Positions 1-9,123 of a stretch of 39,475 nucleotides of DNA are shown in pieces (position 1 is the first letter of the stretch; every line of letters starts with the position of its first letter). Where the stretch lies: assembly GCA_024685005.1 (NCBI GenBank), contig JAIKWF010000057.1, positions 1 through 39,475 on the forward strand, given 5' to 3'. The DNA is from Lachnospiraceae bacterium. GTDB taxonomy: Bacteria; Bacillota; Clostridia; Lachnospirales; Lachnospiraceae. The notes beneath the pieces were generated by a model that saw only the letters and a program-made list of their open reading frames with translations, was not told where the DNA came from and searched no databases. Position numbers and translations under genes: made by a program.

Positions 1-74
1 GCAGCAAATACAAGCCACAGACTGTATGCGGCCAAAAACAGCATTTCACTTCGCCAAAAGCGTTGTCTCACCAT
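1..74 (-). CDS. N-terminus of an unidentified membrane protein (cut by window edge)
   Basis: An ATG at 74-72 on the minus strand follows an AAGGGAG ribosome site that sits in the short gap after the threonine ammonia-lyase stop. The visible 24 codons read MVRQRFWRSEMLFLAAYSLW and continue hydrophobic to the edge. A short basic N-terminus followed by a hydrophobic stretch fits a first membrane helix or a signal anchor. Only the start is present, so no family can be named. The 12-base gap makes co-transcription with the upstream gene likely. Confidence 0.6.
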   Translation of the reverse strand, partial: MVRQRFWRSEMLFLAAYSLWLVFA

Positions 75-86
75 TCTGCTCCCTTC

Positions 87-1298
87 TTAAATATTCGTTC
101 TGACCACCTTCGGGCGGAAGCCTCCTTCTTCCAAGGCTTTCATAATGGATTCTTTATGCTCCGTTCCGAATGCTTCCATGGTGATACGAAGCTCAACCGC
201 AGCATTTCTGTTAATGGATACAAACTGGTTATGCTCCAGTTTGATCACATTTCCGTTCTCGCCTGCGATGACGGAGGAAACCTTGGTAAGCATACCCGGC
301 TTATCCGGCAGAAGTACGGAAACGGTAAAGATCCGGTCACGCAGGATCAGACCCTGCTGCACTACGGAAGACATGGTGATCACATCCATGTTTCCTCCGG
401 AAAGGATGCAGACGATCTTTTTACCTTTAACCTGCAGCTTCTTGGCTGCTGCCACAGTCAGAAGGCCGGAATTTTCAACGATCATCTTATGGTTTTCCAC
501 CATATCCAAAAAGCATACCACCAGATCTTCATCATCCACGGTGATAATATCATCCAGATTCTGTTTCAGATAAGGGAAGATCTTTTGTCCCGGTGTCTTG
601 ACCGCAGTACCGTCCGCAATGGTATTAACACTGTCAAGGGTGGTAACCTTTCCGTTTTTCAGGGAAGCCTGCAGACAGTTTGCACCGGAAGGCTCAACGC
701 CGATGACTTTGATCTTGGGATTTAAAAGCTTTGCCAGGGTAGAAACGCCTGTTGCCAGTCCGCCTCCGCCGATGGGCACCAGAATATAATCTACCAGCGG
801 CAGTTCCTTTATGATCTCCATGGCAATGGACCCCTGTCCCGTTGCCACCGCCAGATCGTCAAAAGGATGAATAAAGGTATAGCCATGCTCCTTAGCCAGC
901 TCTAATGCTTTGGCGCAGGCTTCATCATAAACATCTCCGTAGAGCACTACTTCGGCACCATAGCTTTTGGTGCGGTTTACCTTGATCAGCGGTGTGGTGG
1001 TGGGCATTACGATCACTGCCTTGGAACCATACTTTTTCGCCGCAAGGGCCACGCCCTGGGCATGATTTCCCGCAGATGCGGTAATGATTCCCTTTGCCCG
1101 ATCTTCCTCGGAAAGGGTACTGGTCTTGTAATACGCTCCCCTTACCTTATAAGCACCGGTAAACTGCATGTTTTCCGGCTTTAAATAGACCTTATTATCC
1201 GTTGCATCACTTAAATAAGCACTGTAGATCAGATCCGTGGGAAGGGTTACTTCCTTCACCTTCTCGGATGCTTCCTCGAATTTTTCCAGCGTCAGCAT
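87..1298 (-). CDS. ilvA: Threonine ammonia-lyase with C-terminal ACT domain
   Basis: PLP enzyme converting L-threonine to 2-oxobutanoate and ammonia, either for isoleucine synthesis or for threonine catabolism. The fold-type II PLP lysine lies in the motif KPENMQFTGAYKVRGA, and the glycine-rich phosphate loop is PIGGGGLATG. The last 80 or so residues (from about TVSVLLPDKPGML) form a single ACT domain, as in the roughly 400-residue clostridial enzymes and unlike E. coli IlvA with two regulatory domains. I chose the ATG at 1298 because it follows CCGGAGGAAAAG at good spacing and gives the usual family start MLTLEKFEEA (403 residues). An in-frame ATG at 1343, after GAGGTG, would add 15 residues. 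It is the last complete gene of the plsX-ftsY run, 25 to 70 bases after ftsY. Biosynthetic and catabolic roles cannot be separated from sequence. Confidence 0.93.
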   Translation of the reverse strand: MLTLEKFEEASEKVKEVTLPTDLIYSAYLSDATDNKVYLKPENMQFTGAYKVRGAYYKTSTLSEEDRAKGIITASAGNHAQGVALAAKKYGSKAVIVMPTTTPLIKVNRTKSYGAEVVLYGDVYDEACAKALELAKEHGYTFIHPFDDLAVATGQGSIAMEIIKELPLVDYILVPIGGGGLATGVSTLAKLLNPKIKVIGVEPSGANCLQASLKNGKVTTLDSVNTIADGTAVKTPGQKIFPYLKQNLDDIITVDDEDLVVCFLDMVENHKMIVENSGLLTVAAAKKLQVKGKKIVCILSGGNMDVITMSSVVQQGLILRDRIFTVSVLLPDKPGMLTKVSSVIAGENGNVIKLEHNQFVSINRNAAVELRITMEAFGTEHKESIMKALEEGGFRPKVVRTNI

Positions 1299-1368
1299 CT
1301 TTTCCTCCGGATCGATGCCGCCTTTTACCGTTTCTTTTCCCATGACACCTCAAAGCTCCTTTACTTTC

Positions 1369-2523
1369 TTAATCGAATATTGCTCTTACAAATGCATCGG
1401 GATCAAATTTCTGCAGATCCTCGATCTTTTCGCCCACACCGATATATTTTACCGGAATACCCAGCTCAGACTGGATGGCTACGGCAATGCCTCCCTTAGC
1501 GGTACCGTCCATTTTGGTCAGTACGATTCCGGTAAGATCCGCTACCTGGGCAAATTCCCTTGCCTGGTTCAGCGCGTTCTGTCCCGTGGTGGCATCCAAA
1601 ACCACCAGGTTTTCCCTGCGGGCATTGGGAAACTCCCGTTCAATGATACGGTTGATCTTCTTAAGCTCTTCCATCAGGTTCTTTTTATTGTGAAGACGCC
1701 CTGCGGTATCGCAAAAAAGAATGTCCGTCTTTCTGGCCTTGGCTGCGCTCAGCGCATCAAACACCACGCTGGCAGGATCTGCCCCTTCCGCTCCGGTGAT
1801 GATCTCCACCCCGGCTCTGTTGGCCCATTCTTCAAGCTGCTCGGTGGCTGCCGCACGAAAGGTATCCGCTGCCGCCATCAGCACCCGTCTGCCGCTCTGC
1901 TTCATCTTAGAGGAAAGCTTTCCCACAGTGGTAGTCTTTCCCACACCGTTTACACCGATCACAAGTACGATGGACTGTTCCTGCTCAAATCTGTAGGCCT
2001 CCGGGTCTACCTGCATCTGGGAACGAATGCTCTCGATAAGGATCTCCTTACACTCAGAAGGCTCCTTGATCCTTCTTGCCTTTACCTGTTCCCGCAGATC
2101 ATCCAGAATCTTTTCCGTGGCATGTACCCCAAGATCTCCCATGATGAGCACTTCTTCCAGTTCTTCATAGAAATCATCGTCTATGGCAGATGCGCCGGAA
2201 AAAACCGCATCCAGACCGCTGACAAAATTGTTTCTCGTCTTGGTCAGTCCGTCTTTTAATTTTTCAAATAATCCCTGGGATGCGCCGGAAGCGGCTTCCA
2301 AAGCTCTGGCCTCTTCCTCCGCTTTTTTGCGCTCCTCTTCTTCCTTTTCCAGCCTGCGCTCTTCCCGGATCCGCTCCTGATCCTGCTGTGCCTTTTGGAT
2401 TTCTTCTGCCGTAGGTTCGTAAGCAATGCCCTTCATCATGGCAACCGCTTCGGCTGCCGTTCTGGGTGCATGGGTAGGTGCTGTGGTCCCGGTTTGTGTA
2501 TTCTGTGTTGTGTTATCTTCCAT
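1369..2523 (-). CDS. ftsY: Signal recognition particle receptor FtsY
   Basis: GTPase receptor that docks SRP-ribosome complexes at the membrane for co-translational insertion. The SRP NG domain is complete: N-domain helices from about residue 85, P-loop GVNGVGKTT (about 190-198), the ADTFRAAATEQL box, DTAGR (G3), TKMDGTAKGG (G4) and the closing GVGEKIEDLQKFD. An N-terminal extension of about 80 residues is highly charged (runs of E, K, R), like the A-domain that aids membrane binding in other bacteria. At 384 residues it is longer than most Firmicutes FtsY (roughly 300-330). The start ATG has AGGAG upstream. It lies 21 bases after smc, the standard rnc-smc-ftsY order. Confidence 0.97.
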   Translation of the reverse strand: MEDNTTQNTQTGTTAPTHAPRTAAEAVAMMKGIAYEPTAEEIQKAQQDQERIREERRLEKEEEERKKAEEEARALEAASGASQGLFEKLKDGLTKTRNNFVSGLDAVFSGASAIDDDFYEELEEVLIMGDLGVHATEKILDDLREQVKARRIKEPSECKEILIESIRSQMQVDPEAYRFEQEQSIVLVIGVNGVGKTTTVGKLSSKMKQSGRRVLMAAADTFRAAATEQLEEWANRAGVEIITGAEGADPASVVFDALSAAKARKTDILFCDTAGRLHNKKNLMEELKKINRIIEREFPNARRENLVVLDATTGQNALNQAREFAQVADLTGIVLTKMDGTAKGGIAVAIQSELGIPVKYIGVGEKIEDLQKFDPDAFVRAIFD

Positions 2524-2544
2524 TCCTGATGGTCTCCTGCTTTT

Positions 2545-5500
2545 TTACTTTGCTGCTTTTGCTGCCTTATCCGACGCCGCGTCCATCTTATCCAGCTCTT
2601 TTTCGATCAGGTCTACGGATACCAGTGCGGATACACCTTTTTCCTGCATGGTGATACCGTAAAGACGGTCAGCCCGCTCCATGGTACCTCTTCTGTGGGT
2701 GATGACGATAAACTGGGTATGTCTGGTAAGCTTATGCAGATATCCCGCAAAGCGGCCTACGTTGGAATCGTCCAGGGCTGCCTCGATCTCGTCCAGCAGA
2801 CAGAAGGGCGAAGGCTTTAAGTTCTGGATGGCAAAGAGCAGCGCAATGGCTGTCAGGGCCTTTTCTCCACCGGAAAGCTGCATCATGTTCTGCAGTTTCT
2901 TTCCCGGGGGCTGTGCCGTGATCCGGATGCCTGCTTCCAGCACATCCTCTTCTTCCTGCAGTTCCAAAGATCCCTGTCCGCCGCCGAACATTTCCTTGAA
3001 CACCTTATCAAATTCCACACAGATCTGACCGAATTTTTCCGTAAACTGGGTACGCATATTTTCATCCAGATCTTCGATGAGTTTCCGAAGCTGTTCTTCC
3101 GCTTCGATCAGGTCGTCATGCTGATTGCTCAGGAAGGTGTAACGTTCCATCAGCTCCCTGTATTCTTCAATGGCGTTTACATTTACATCTCCAAGGGATT
3201 TGATCTCGTCTTTCAGGGTGGCGATCTCTTTTTTCATGCCCCCAAGATCGGTCATTTCCTCGTCTTTTAAGGACGCCGCATCGGAAAGGGTGATCTCGTA
3301 TTCCTCCCACATGTAGCTGATGCGGTTATCAATGGTCTCCTGCATCCGCTCTTTCTGGGCGCCGAGACGATATACCTCTTTATCCAGAGTAGAGATTTTG
3401 TCGGAAAGCTCTTCTCGTTCTTTGAAAAAGTTCTTTTGCTTTTCCGTCATCTCCTGTTTCTTTTTCTGATATTCTTCCAGTTTTTCCCTGTCTTCATCCT
3501 GGGCAGAATAAGAAGCTTCGATAGTGGCAGTCAGCTTTTCGATATCTTCTTCCTTCTGCTTTACATCGCTGCCGGCCTGCTCCAGGGTTCTGACAACTTC
3601 TTCCAGCTCTTCTCTGACACGCTGGATATCCGCAGTGATTCGATCCACGTTCTGCTGCATAAACTGCTGCTTTTGCTGGCAGACCTCTGTCTCCGTACGG
3701 ATCCTTGCCACCTTGTCGGAGGCTTCGGTCTCCTGCACTGCCAGCTCATCCAAAAGACTCTGATTCTCTTCGATGATCTTCTGGCATTCCTTTTCTTTTG
3801 CCTCGGACTCTTTCAGTTTTTCGCTTGCTTCTTCCCGCTGCTGATCCAGCTCGGCCAGTGTCTTTTCCAGCTCGCCGGCTTCTTCTTTCAGCTGTTCCAT
3901 GCCGGCGCCGGCCTGGTCTTTCTTTTCCTGGGCCGTCATCACGTTCAGTCTTGCGGTATTCTGCTCAATAAATTTCTTCTGGATCAGTTCTCTGGTCTCT
4001 TCGATCTGCCTGCGAACACCCTTCCGCTCTTCCTTGGCTTTTTCGATATCGGAAAGAAGTTCGTCGATACTGCGCAAAAATCCCTTTACGCTTTCTTCCA
4101 GATCGGTCATTTCTCTTCTTCTGGCCAGGAGATTACCGGAATGCTTGAAGGCACCGCCGCTGACAGCTCCGCCGGGAACCAGCAGTTCTCCCTCCAGCGT
4201 TACGATCCTGACACCGTAATCAAACTTTTTGGCGATGCGGAAAGCAAGGTCCACATTCTCCACCACAACGATCCTGCCCAAAAGTGTTTTGGCCACGTTG
4301 CTGTATTTTTTGTCGATCTGCACCAGATCGCAAGCCAGGGCGATGACCCCCTTTTCATCCAATACCTCCGGGGTTTTAAACTCCTGGGGTTTGGTAATGG
4401 ATGTCAACGGCAAAAAGGTGGCACGACCGGCTCTTTCCCGTTTCAACAGCTCGATCATTTTCTTGGCCGTAGGCTCATCTTCCGTTACGATATTCTGGAT
4501 ATTACCGCCAAGGGCAGTCTCAATTGCGGTTTCGTATTTGGGATCCACTTTAATGATATCCGCTACGACGCCGATAATACCCTTTTCCTGCTCTTTTTGT
4601 TCCATGACCCGCCGGATACTGTTACCGTATCCTTCGTAGCGCTCGCTGATTCCCTTGATGGCCTCCAGTTTGGATTTTGCCTCATGGTATTTTACCTGGG
4701 TATCCCGGAGCATCTGGTCTTTTCCCGACAGTTCCTCCGTCAGTTCGGAATTCTTTTCTTCCAGTTTGGACTGGGTTTCGTTCAGTCCGGTGATCTCCTT
4801 GCTGACTTTCTCAAATACCTCACGCAGGGAAGCGATCTCCGTTTCATGTTCTTCCTCATCGCTTCTTGCACGCAAAAGCCGGGCAGAAAGCTCACTTCTT
4901 CTGATGGCGCTCTGCTCCTTTAAGGAATCCAGTCTTGCGATCTCTGATTTAATGGCACCCCGCTGATTCAGCCCCTCGATGATGCTGCTGTTGCTCTCTT
5001 CGATCTTTTCGTTGCAGCCATCCATCTGCTGCTGCAGGGATGTTACCCGGGAAAGAGCCCCGGAAAGCACCTTTTCCATGCTCTCCAGTTCCAGGTCATA
5101 GGACTTTTTCTCTTCCAGGACTTTATTTTTTTCTTCTTCCCGCTCTGCCAGCTGCTCGTTAATGGCATTCTGTCTGTTTACAAAATGCTCCTTGTTATCT
5201 CCTGCAGCGCGGATCTGCTCTTTCAGGACACCGATCTGCAGTTCCAGCTTGCTTCTGATCTCGGAAGCAGAAGAGATCTTGTTCTGCCCCTCCGTGATCA
5301 TTTCTTCCAGCCGCTCCAGATTCGATGCTACTTTTTCATATTCATCTTTGATATGGGAAAATGAATTGTTGGCCTCTTCCAGTTGCTCCGAGGCCTCATC
5401 ATATTTTTCCCCGGTTTCCGCCAGTGTGTTCACCAGCTTTTCGTTTTCCAGAAGGAACACGTTCACATCCAGATTTTTCAGGGTTTCCTTTTTCCGAAGA

Positions 5501-6144
5501 TAGGTCTTTGCCTTGTCAGACTGCTTCTCCAAAGGATTTTTCCGACCCTCGATCTCCGCGAGAATGTCATTGACACGAAGAAGGTTTTGCTTTTCATGCT
5601 CGAGACGTTTTACCGCTTCATTCTTCCGGCGTTTAAACTTCACAATACCGGCAGCTTCGTCAAAGAGCTCTCTTCTTTCCTCCGGTTTACCGGAAAGGAT
5701 CTTATCGATCTGGCCCTGTCCGATGATGGAATAGCCTTCTTTACCGATACCGGTATCGTAAAACAGCTCGTTTACATCCTTCAGGCGGCATACTGTGCCG
5801 TTTAGCAGATACTCACTTTCACCGGAACGATACAAGCGCCTTGCCACTACCACTTCATCATAGTCAATGGCCAGAGAATGATCGCTGTTATCCAGGGTAA
5901 TGGCCACATAGGCATAGCCCAGAGGCTTTCTGTTCTGGGTACCCGCAAAGATCACGTCCTGCATGCTGGCACCACGCAGCTGCTTGACAGACTGCTCACC
6001 CAGCACCCAGCGGACCGCATCCGCAACATTGGATTTACCGGACCCGTTAGGTCCTACTATACCGGTGATTCCGTTGTGAAATTCAAATAAGATCTTATTT
6101 GCAAAAGACTTAAAGCCGTGTACTTCTATACTTTTCAGATACAT
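2545..6144 (-). CDS. smc: Chromosome segregation protein SMC
   Basis: ATPase of the SMC-ScpAB condensin that organises and separates chromosomes. N-terminal Walker A GPNGSGKSNV lies at residues 31-40, followed by a long coiled coil, a hinge (about residues 500-650, with the conserved glycines in LVPGGAVSGGAF), a second coiled coil, and a C-terminal head with the signature LSGGEKALTAIALLFAIQ and Walker B CLLDEIEAALDD. Length is 1199 residues, normal for the family. The frame opens at a TTG at 6177, but that start overlaps the rnc stop; the ATG at 6144 gives the near-universal N-terminus MYLKSIEVHGFKSF, so I take it as the start although its ribosome site (GGGATGG) is modest. Last 10 residues are Ala/Lys rich. 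Confidence 0.97.
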   Translation of the reverse strand: MYLKSIEVHGFKSFANKILFEFHNGITGIVGPNGSGKSNVADAVRWVLGEQSVKQLRGASMQDVIFAGTQNRKPLGYAYVAITLDNSDHSLAIDYDEVVVARRLYRSGESEYLLNGTVCRLKDVNELFYDTGIGKEGYSIIGQGQIDKILSGKPEERRELFDEAAGIVKFKRRKNEAVKRLEHEKQNLLRVNDILAEIEGRKNPLEKQSDKAKTYLRKKETLKNLDVNVFLLENEKLVNTLAETGEKYDEASEQLEEANNSFSHIKDEYEKVASNLERLEEMITEGQNKISSASEIRSKLELQIGVLKEQIRAAGDNKEHFVNRQNAINEQLAEREEEKNKVLEEKKSYDLELESMEKVLSGALSRVTSLQQQMDGCNEKIEESNSSIIEGLNQRGAIKSEIARLDSLKEQSAIRRSELSARLLRARSDEEEHETEIASLREVFEKVSKEITGLNETQSKLEEKNSELTEELSGKDQMLRDTQVKYHEAKSKLEAIKGISERYEGYGNSIRRVMEQKEQEKGIIGVVADIIKVDPKYETAIETALGGNIQNIVTEDEPTAKKMIELLKRERAGRATFLPLTSITKPQEFKTPEVLDEKGVIALACDLVQIDKKYSNVAKTLLGRIVVVENVDLAFRIAKKFDYGVRIVTLEGELLVPGGAVSGGAFKHSGNLLARRREMTDLEESVKGFLRSIDELLSDIEKAKEERKGVRRQIEETRELIQKKFIEQNTARLNVMTAQEKKDQAGAGMEQLKEEAGELEKTLAELDQQREEASEKLKESEAKEKECQKIIEENQSLLDELAVQETEASDKVARIRTETEVCQQKQQFMQQNVDRITADIQRVREELEEVVRTLEQAGSDVKQKEEDIEKLTATIEASYSAQDEDREKLEEYQKKKQEMTEKQKNFFKEREELSDKISTLDKEVYRLGAQKERMQETIDNRISYMWEEYEITLSDAASLKDEEMTDLGGMKKEIATLKDEIKSLGDVNVNAIEEYRELMERYTFLSNQHDDLIEAEEQLRKLIEDLDENMRTQFTEKFGQICVEFDKVFKEMFGGGQGSLELQEEEDVLEAGIRITAQPPGKKLQNMMQLSGGEKALTAIALLFAIQNLKPSPFCLLDEIEAALDDSNVGRFAGYLHKLTRHTQFIVITHRRGTMERADRLYGITMQEKGVSALVSVDLIEKELDKMDAASDKAAKAAK

Positions 6145-6163
6145 TCCGTATTTCCATCCCAAA

Positions 6164-6856
6164 TCATGATTTTTCAAGTAGCAGCTTCAATGCCGCAGTG
6201 GCCGCCTGCTGCTGTGCGGCTTTCTTGGATCTGCCGCTTCCTTTTCCCAATACCTGCTCTCCGGCAAATACACAGGTTTCAAATACCTTCAGATGCTCCG
6301 GACCGCTTTCCGAAAGCAGCCGGTACTCCGGTTCACCCATTCCTCTTTGCGCCATCAGCTCCTGAAGATTAGACTTGGCATCGTAAAACAGCTGCTTGGT
6401 TTCCAGATCGTTTAAAACGAATCTGTGAATGAATTCCTTCGCCGGTGCAAGGCCCCCGTCCAGATAAACAGAGCCGATGAGCGCTTCCACCACATCCGAA
6501 AGAATAGATGCTCTCTCTCTTCCGCCGGTGGCTTCCTCGCCTTTTCCCAGACGGATGAATTCTCCAAGACCCAGGTCAGAAGCCGTGATGGCAAGAGCAC
6601 TTTCACATACCGCCGCCGCACGCATCTTGGTCAGATCTCCCTCAGTGGAATCCGGATGATGATTGTAAAAATAGTCGCTGCTGACCATTTCCAATACTGC
6701 ATCCCCTAAGAATTCGATCCGTTCGTAATTCTTCTGTTTATGGATCGTCTGTTCATTCGCAAAAGATGTATGAGTCAGTGCCTGCAAAAGCAGCCCTTCA
6801 TCTTGATAGCGATAACCCATTTTCTGTTGCAGTTTTTCGCAGTCCGGCTTAATCAT
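6164..6856 (-). CDS. rnc: Ribonuclease III
   Basis: Double-strand-specific endoribonuclease for rRNA precursor processing and mRNA turnover. The catalytic signature ERIEFLGDAVLEM is present, the second acidic cluster is at DVVEALIGSVYLDGG, and a complete C-terminal dsRNA-binding domain runs from about DAKSNLQELM to the end with the GSGRSKKAAQQQAA helix. The start ATG at 6856 follows GGGGAAGG and overlaps the acyl carrier protein stop by 8 bases, which implies translational coupling; an upstream in-frame start at 6883 would lie deeper inside that gene. Length is 230 residues, typical. It sits 19 bases before smc. Confidence 0.96.
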   Translation of the reverse strand: MIKPDCEKLQQKMGYRYQDEGLLLQALTHTSFANEQTIHKQKNYERIEFLGDAVLEMVSSDYFYNHHPDSTEGDLTKMRAAAVCESALAITASDLGLGEFIRLGKGEEATGGRERASILSDVVEALIGSVYLDGGLAPAKEFIHRFVLNDLETKQLFYDAKSNLQELMAQRGMGEPEYRLLSESGPEHLKVFETCVFAGEQVLGKGSGRSKKAAQQQAATAALKLLLEKS

Positions 6857-7112
6857 TGTTATCGCCTTCCCCGCTTTTTTCAACCACGCTTTGGATCAGC
6901 GAAAGGGCATCCTCTATGGTCACCAGTTTTTCCACTTTTTCAGGGGGGATTTTGACAGAAAGTTCCTCCTCCACCCGAAGCAGTACCTGGTAAGCATCCA
7001 GGGAATCCATTCCCAGGTCCTTTTCGAAGGATGTATCCATTTTCAATTCACTGACATCACATTGCATGATCTCTATGATGGCTTCCGATAAAAGCTCAAA
7101 TATTCTGTCCAT
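6849..7112 (-). CDS. acpP: Acyl carrier protein
   Basis: Carrier of growing acyl chains in fatty acid synthesis through 4'-phosphopantetheine. The attachment motif GMDSLD places the modified serine at residue 37, in an acidic four-helix protein of 87 residues. It lies between plsX and rnc, the usual place for the fatty-acid ACP in Firmicutes. The sequence around the motif (SFEKDLGMDSLDAYQVLLRV) and the rather long C-terminus (SVVEKSGEGDNND) differ somewhat from the AcpP consensus, so it may be one of several ACPs in the genome. The start lies 5 bases after the plsX stop and its stop lies inside rnc. Confidence 0.93.
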   Translation of the reverse strand: MDRIFELLSEAIIEIMQCDVSELKMDTSFEKDLGMDSLDAYQVLLRVEEELSVKIPPEKVEKLVTIEDALSLIQSVVEKSGEGDNND

Positions 7113-7117
7113 TTTGT

Positions 7118-8137
7118 TTATGCCTCACTGTGGGAAATCTGCCCACTGATCTTCTCGTTGATCTTCGCTTCTTTGAACTGTACACACTGCAGGATCGAAT
7201 TGGCGATCTCCACACTCTCGCTGTTCCCGTGGGTCTTGACTACAAGACCTTTGAGACCCAGCATGGGTGCTCCGCCGTACTGATCCATGGAGAATGCCTT
7301 CAGCGTCTTTTTCAGCGCAGGCTTCACCATAAGGGCACCGATCTTGCTGCGCAGGGTGGAAAGGAGTCCCTTTTTCACCTTGGCCAGCAGCATGAGAGCC
7401 ACCCCTTCGTACATTTTCAGTATGATATTACCCGTAAAAGCCTCGCAGACTACCACATCCACGGCTCCTGCCGGAATATCCCTTGCTTCTACGGAACCCA
7501 CAAAATTAATATCCGGGCATTCTTTTAAGAGAGGGAATGTTTCTTTTACAAGGGCATTGCCTTTTTCTTCCTCGGCACCGATATTCACGATTCCCACTTT
7601 GGGATTCTGTACTCCCATGATGCTTTCCATGTAAATACTGCCCATCTTGGCAAACTGTACCAGCATGGAAGGTCTGGCATCCACATTGGCACCGCAGTCG
7701 ATCAAGAGGGAGCATCCCTTTTCATTATCCGTAGGGATCAAGGGGGCAAGGGGTGCCCGTTCAATCCCCTTCAGTCTTCCCACCAGAAGCTGACCGCCTA
7801 CCAAAACAGCTCCGGTGCTGCCTGCAGATACAAAAGCATCTGCCTCTCCCTTCCGGATCATGGTCATTCCTTTTACGATGGATGAATCCTTCTTCTTCTG
7901 TACCGCTCTTACCGGCGGTTCTGCCATTTCGATGGTCTCAGAACAGTGGATCACTTCCACCCTGCTCTCATCGTAAGTATATTTCCCAAGCTCGCGTTTT
8001 ACCGCTTCTTCATCGCCCAGCATATACAGGAAAAGATCCGTGCTCTTTTCCAGTGCTTCCACGCCGCCTTTAACGATCTCCTGTGGCGCGTGATCGCCTC
8101 CCATAGCATCCAGCACTACCTTTGTTTGTGCCGCCAT
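7118..8137 (-). CDS. plsX: Phosphate acyltransferase PlsX
   Basis: Peripheral membrane enzyme that turns acyl-ACP and phosphate into acyl-phosphate, the acyl donor for PlsY in phospholipid synthesis. The N-terminus VVLDAMGGDHAPQEIVKG and later motifs SAGSTGAVLVGG, LLIDCGANVDARP, VVCEAFTGNIILK and GGAPMLGLKG are family hallmarks. Length of 339 residues is normal. The ATG follows a strong AGAGGAGGAG site. It heads a plsX-acpP-rnc-smc-ftsY-ilvA run and has its own promoter just upstream, after the rpmF terminator. I looked for the FapR operator that controls plsX in Bacillus and did not find a clear one. Confidence 0.97.
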   Translation of the reverse strand: MAAQTKVVLDAMGGDHAPQEIVKGGVEALEKSTDLFLYMLGDEEAVKRELGKYTYDESRVEVIHCSETIEMAEPPVRAVQKKKDSSIVKGMTMIRKGEADAFVSAGSTGAVLVGGQLLVGRLKGIERAPLAPLIPTDNEKGCSLLIDCGANVDARPSMLVQFAKMGSIYMESIMGVQNPKVGIVNIGAEEEKGNALVKETFPLLKECPDINFVGSVEARDIPAGAVDVVVCEAFTGNIILKMYEGVALMLLAKVKKGLLSTLRSKIGALMVKPALKKTLKAFSMDQYGGAPMLGLKGLVVKTHGNSESVEIANSILQCVQFKEAKINEKISGQISHSEA

Positions 8138-8183
8138 TTTTCATTCTCCTCCTCTTATAAACCACATAAAAACGCTAACTTAT

Positions 8184-8212
8184 ACTATACTAAAAAAAGG
8201 CAAAAAAAGCAA
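8184..8212 (-). promoter_or_regulatory. Probable sigma-A promoter of the plsX operon
   Basis: On the minus strand TTGCTT (8212-8207) and TATAGT (8189-8184) are separated by exactly 17 bases of T-rich DNA. It lies between the rpmF terminator and the plsX ribosome site, leaving about 46 bases of leader. Assignment is by pattern only. Confidence 0.6.
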
Positions 8213-8226
8213 TCTTACAAGGAAAT

Positions 8227-8255
8227 AAAAAAGCCCGATGCACCTGGCATCGGAC
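8227..8255 (-). terminator. Rho-independent terminator after rpmF
   Basis: On the minus strand a 9-base-pair stem (GTCCGATGC / GCATCGGGC, one G-T pair) with a 5-base loop is followed directly by TTTTTT. It begins about 20 bases after the rpmF stop and separates yceD-rpmF from plsX. Confidence 0.88.
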
Positions 8256-8273
8256 CTTTGCTTTCAGCTTAGA

Positions 8274-8456
8274 TCAATCTTCAGTGGAAATGATCTCTTT
8301 CTTATTGTAGCTTCCGCACTTCTTGCATACTCTGTGGGGCATCATCAGGGCGCCACACTTAGAACATTTTACCAAGGTCGGAGCACTCATTTTCCAGTTT
8401 GCTCTTCTCTGATCTCTTCTTCCTTTGGAAGATTTGTTCTTAGGACAGATGGACAT
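8274..8456 (-). CDS. rpmF: 50S ribosomal protein L32
   Basis: Small zinc-ribbon protein of the large ribosomal subunit. The 60-residue sequence has the family start with the basic KNKSSKGRRDQRRANWK stretch and four zinc ligands arranged as CSKCG and CKKCG, so it is the zinc-binding (C+) form. The ATG follows AAGGAGGTG, an excellent ribosome site. It is 67 bases after yceD and shares its promoter, and a strong terminator follows. Confidence 0.98.
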   Translation of the reverse strand: MSICPKNKSSKGRRDQRRANWKMSAPTLVKCSKCGALMMPHRVCKKCGSYNKKEIISTED

Positions 8457-8523
8457 ATCTTACACCTCCTTGTCAAAACTGCATCTGCAGTCTGTAGTCT
8501 TATATAAGAGACAAATGATATTG

Positions 8524-9045
8524 TTATTTGTCTTTGTTAACTGCTGCAAACAGATCACCGATGGCTGCCATTCTCGGATCGGGAACAAAATCATCGCAAC
8601 CGCAGTCGCCTTCATTCAGATTCTGTCCGCAAACCTTGCAGATTCCCTTGCAGTCTTCTCTGCAAAGAACCTTGGCGGGAAAAGCCGTCATAATCGCTTC
8701 TTCCAACAGCCTGTCTGTGGAGAGCTCATACCCTTCCAGACATCCGGTAAGCTCAAAATCCTCATCCGGCTCCAGAATATCCTGCTCTCTGATCCTCTCA
8801 CTGATGGTAAAAGGTACTTCCAAATCCACATCGGACAGGCATCTGTCACAGGAAACCCTGCAGTGTAACACGCTGTCGCCTTCCATCAGGATCTCTTTTC
8901 TCGAGATGCCGGTGATCTTCAGTGTCAGGGCCAGGGGCTTTGTGATCTCAATCGTCCTGCCTGCTATTTCCGGTAAAGTACCGCCGTAAGTTACCGCAAG
9001 CTCTTTCTCTTTTCCTTCGGATTCAAGATATTCGGTCAGATTCAT
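8524..9045 (-). CDS. YceD/DUF177 family protein
   Basis: Conserved protein almost always encoded next to rpmF. In other bacteria and in plastids DUF177 members are linked to 23S rRNA accumulation, but the biochemical role is not settled. The 173-residue protein has the typical paired cysteine motifs: CDRCLSDV near residue 80 and, in the C-terminal half, CREDCKGICKVCG with a further CGC, which look like a metal site. The C-terminal DPRMAAIGDLF is also usual. The ATG at 9045 follows GGAGCGGGCGG. A near-consensus promoter lies directly upstream. Confidence 0.92.
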   Translation of the reverse strand: MNLTEYLESEGKEKELAVTYGGTLPEIAGRTIEITKPLALTLKITGISRKEILMEGDSVLHCRVSCDRCLSDVDLEVPFTISERIREQDILEPDEDFELTGCLEGYELSTDRLLEEAIMTAFPAKVLCREDCKGICKVCGQNLNEGDCGCDDFVPDPRMAAIGDLFAAVNKDK

Positions 9046-9074
9046 AGCCGCCCGCTCCTATTCACACAAAGCAG

Positions 9075-9104
9075 ATTATACCAAACCATAAAAGGATTTG
9101 TCAA
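9075..9104 (-). promoter_or_regulatory. Strong sigma-A promoter of yceD-rpmF
   Basis: Minus-strand TTGACA (9104-9099) and TATAAT (9080-9075) with an 18-base spacer; both hexamers match consensus exactly. It lies 30 bases upstream of the yceD start, as expected for a ribosomal protein operon. Confidence 0.88.
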
Positions 9105-9123
9105 CGGATTTTTCCTCAAATTG

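Noticed and set aside
3436-4923. Plus-strand 495-residue Phe/Leu-rich frame that looks like a membrane protein
   Set aside because: It is antisense to the Glu/Lys coiled coil of SMC, whose complement naturally gives Phe and Leu codons.
8170-8195. Possible FapR operator upstream of plsX (TTAGTATAGTATAA)
   Set aside because: The two halves are poorly symmetric and differ from the known FapR site; the sequence is explained by the -10 box.
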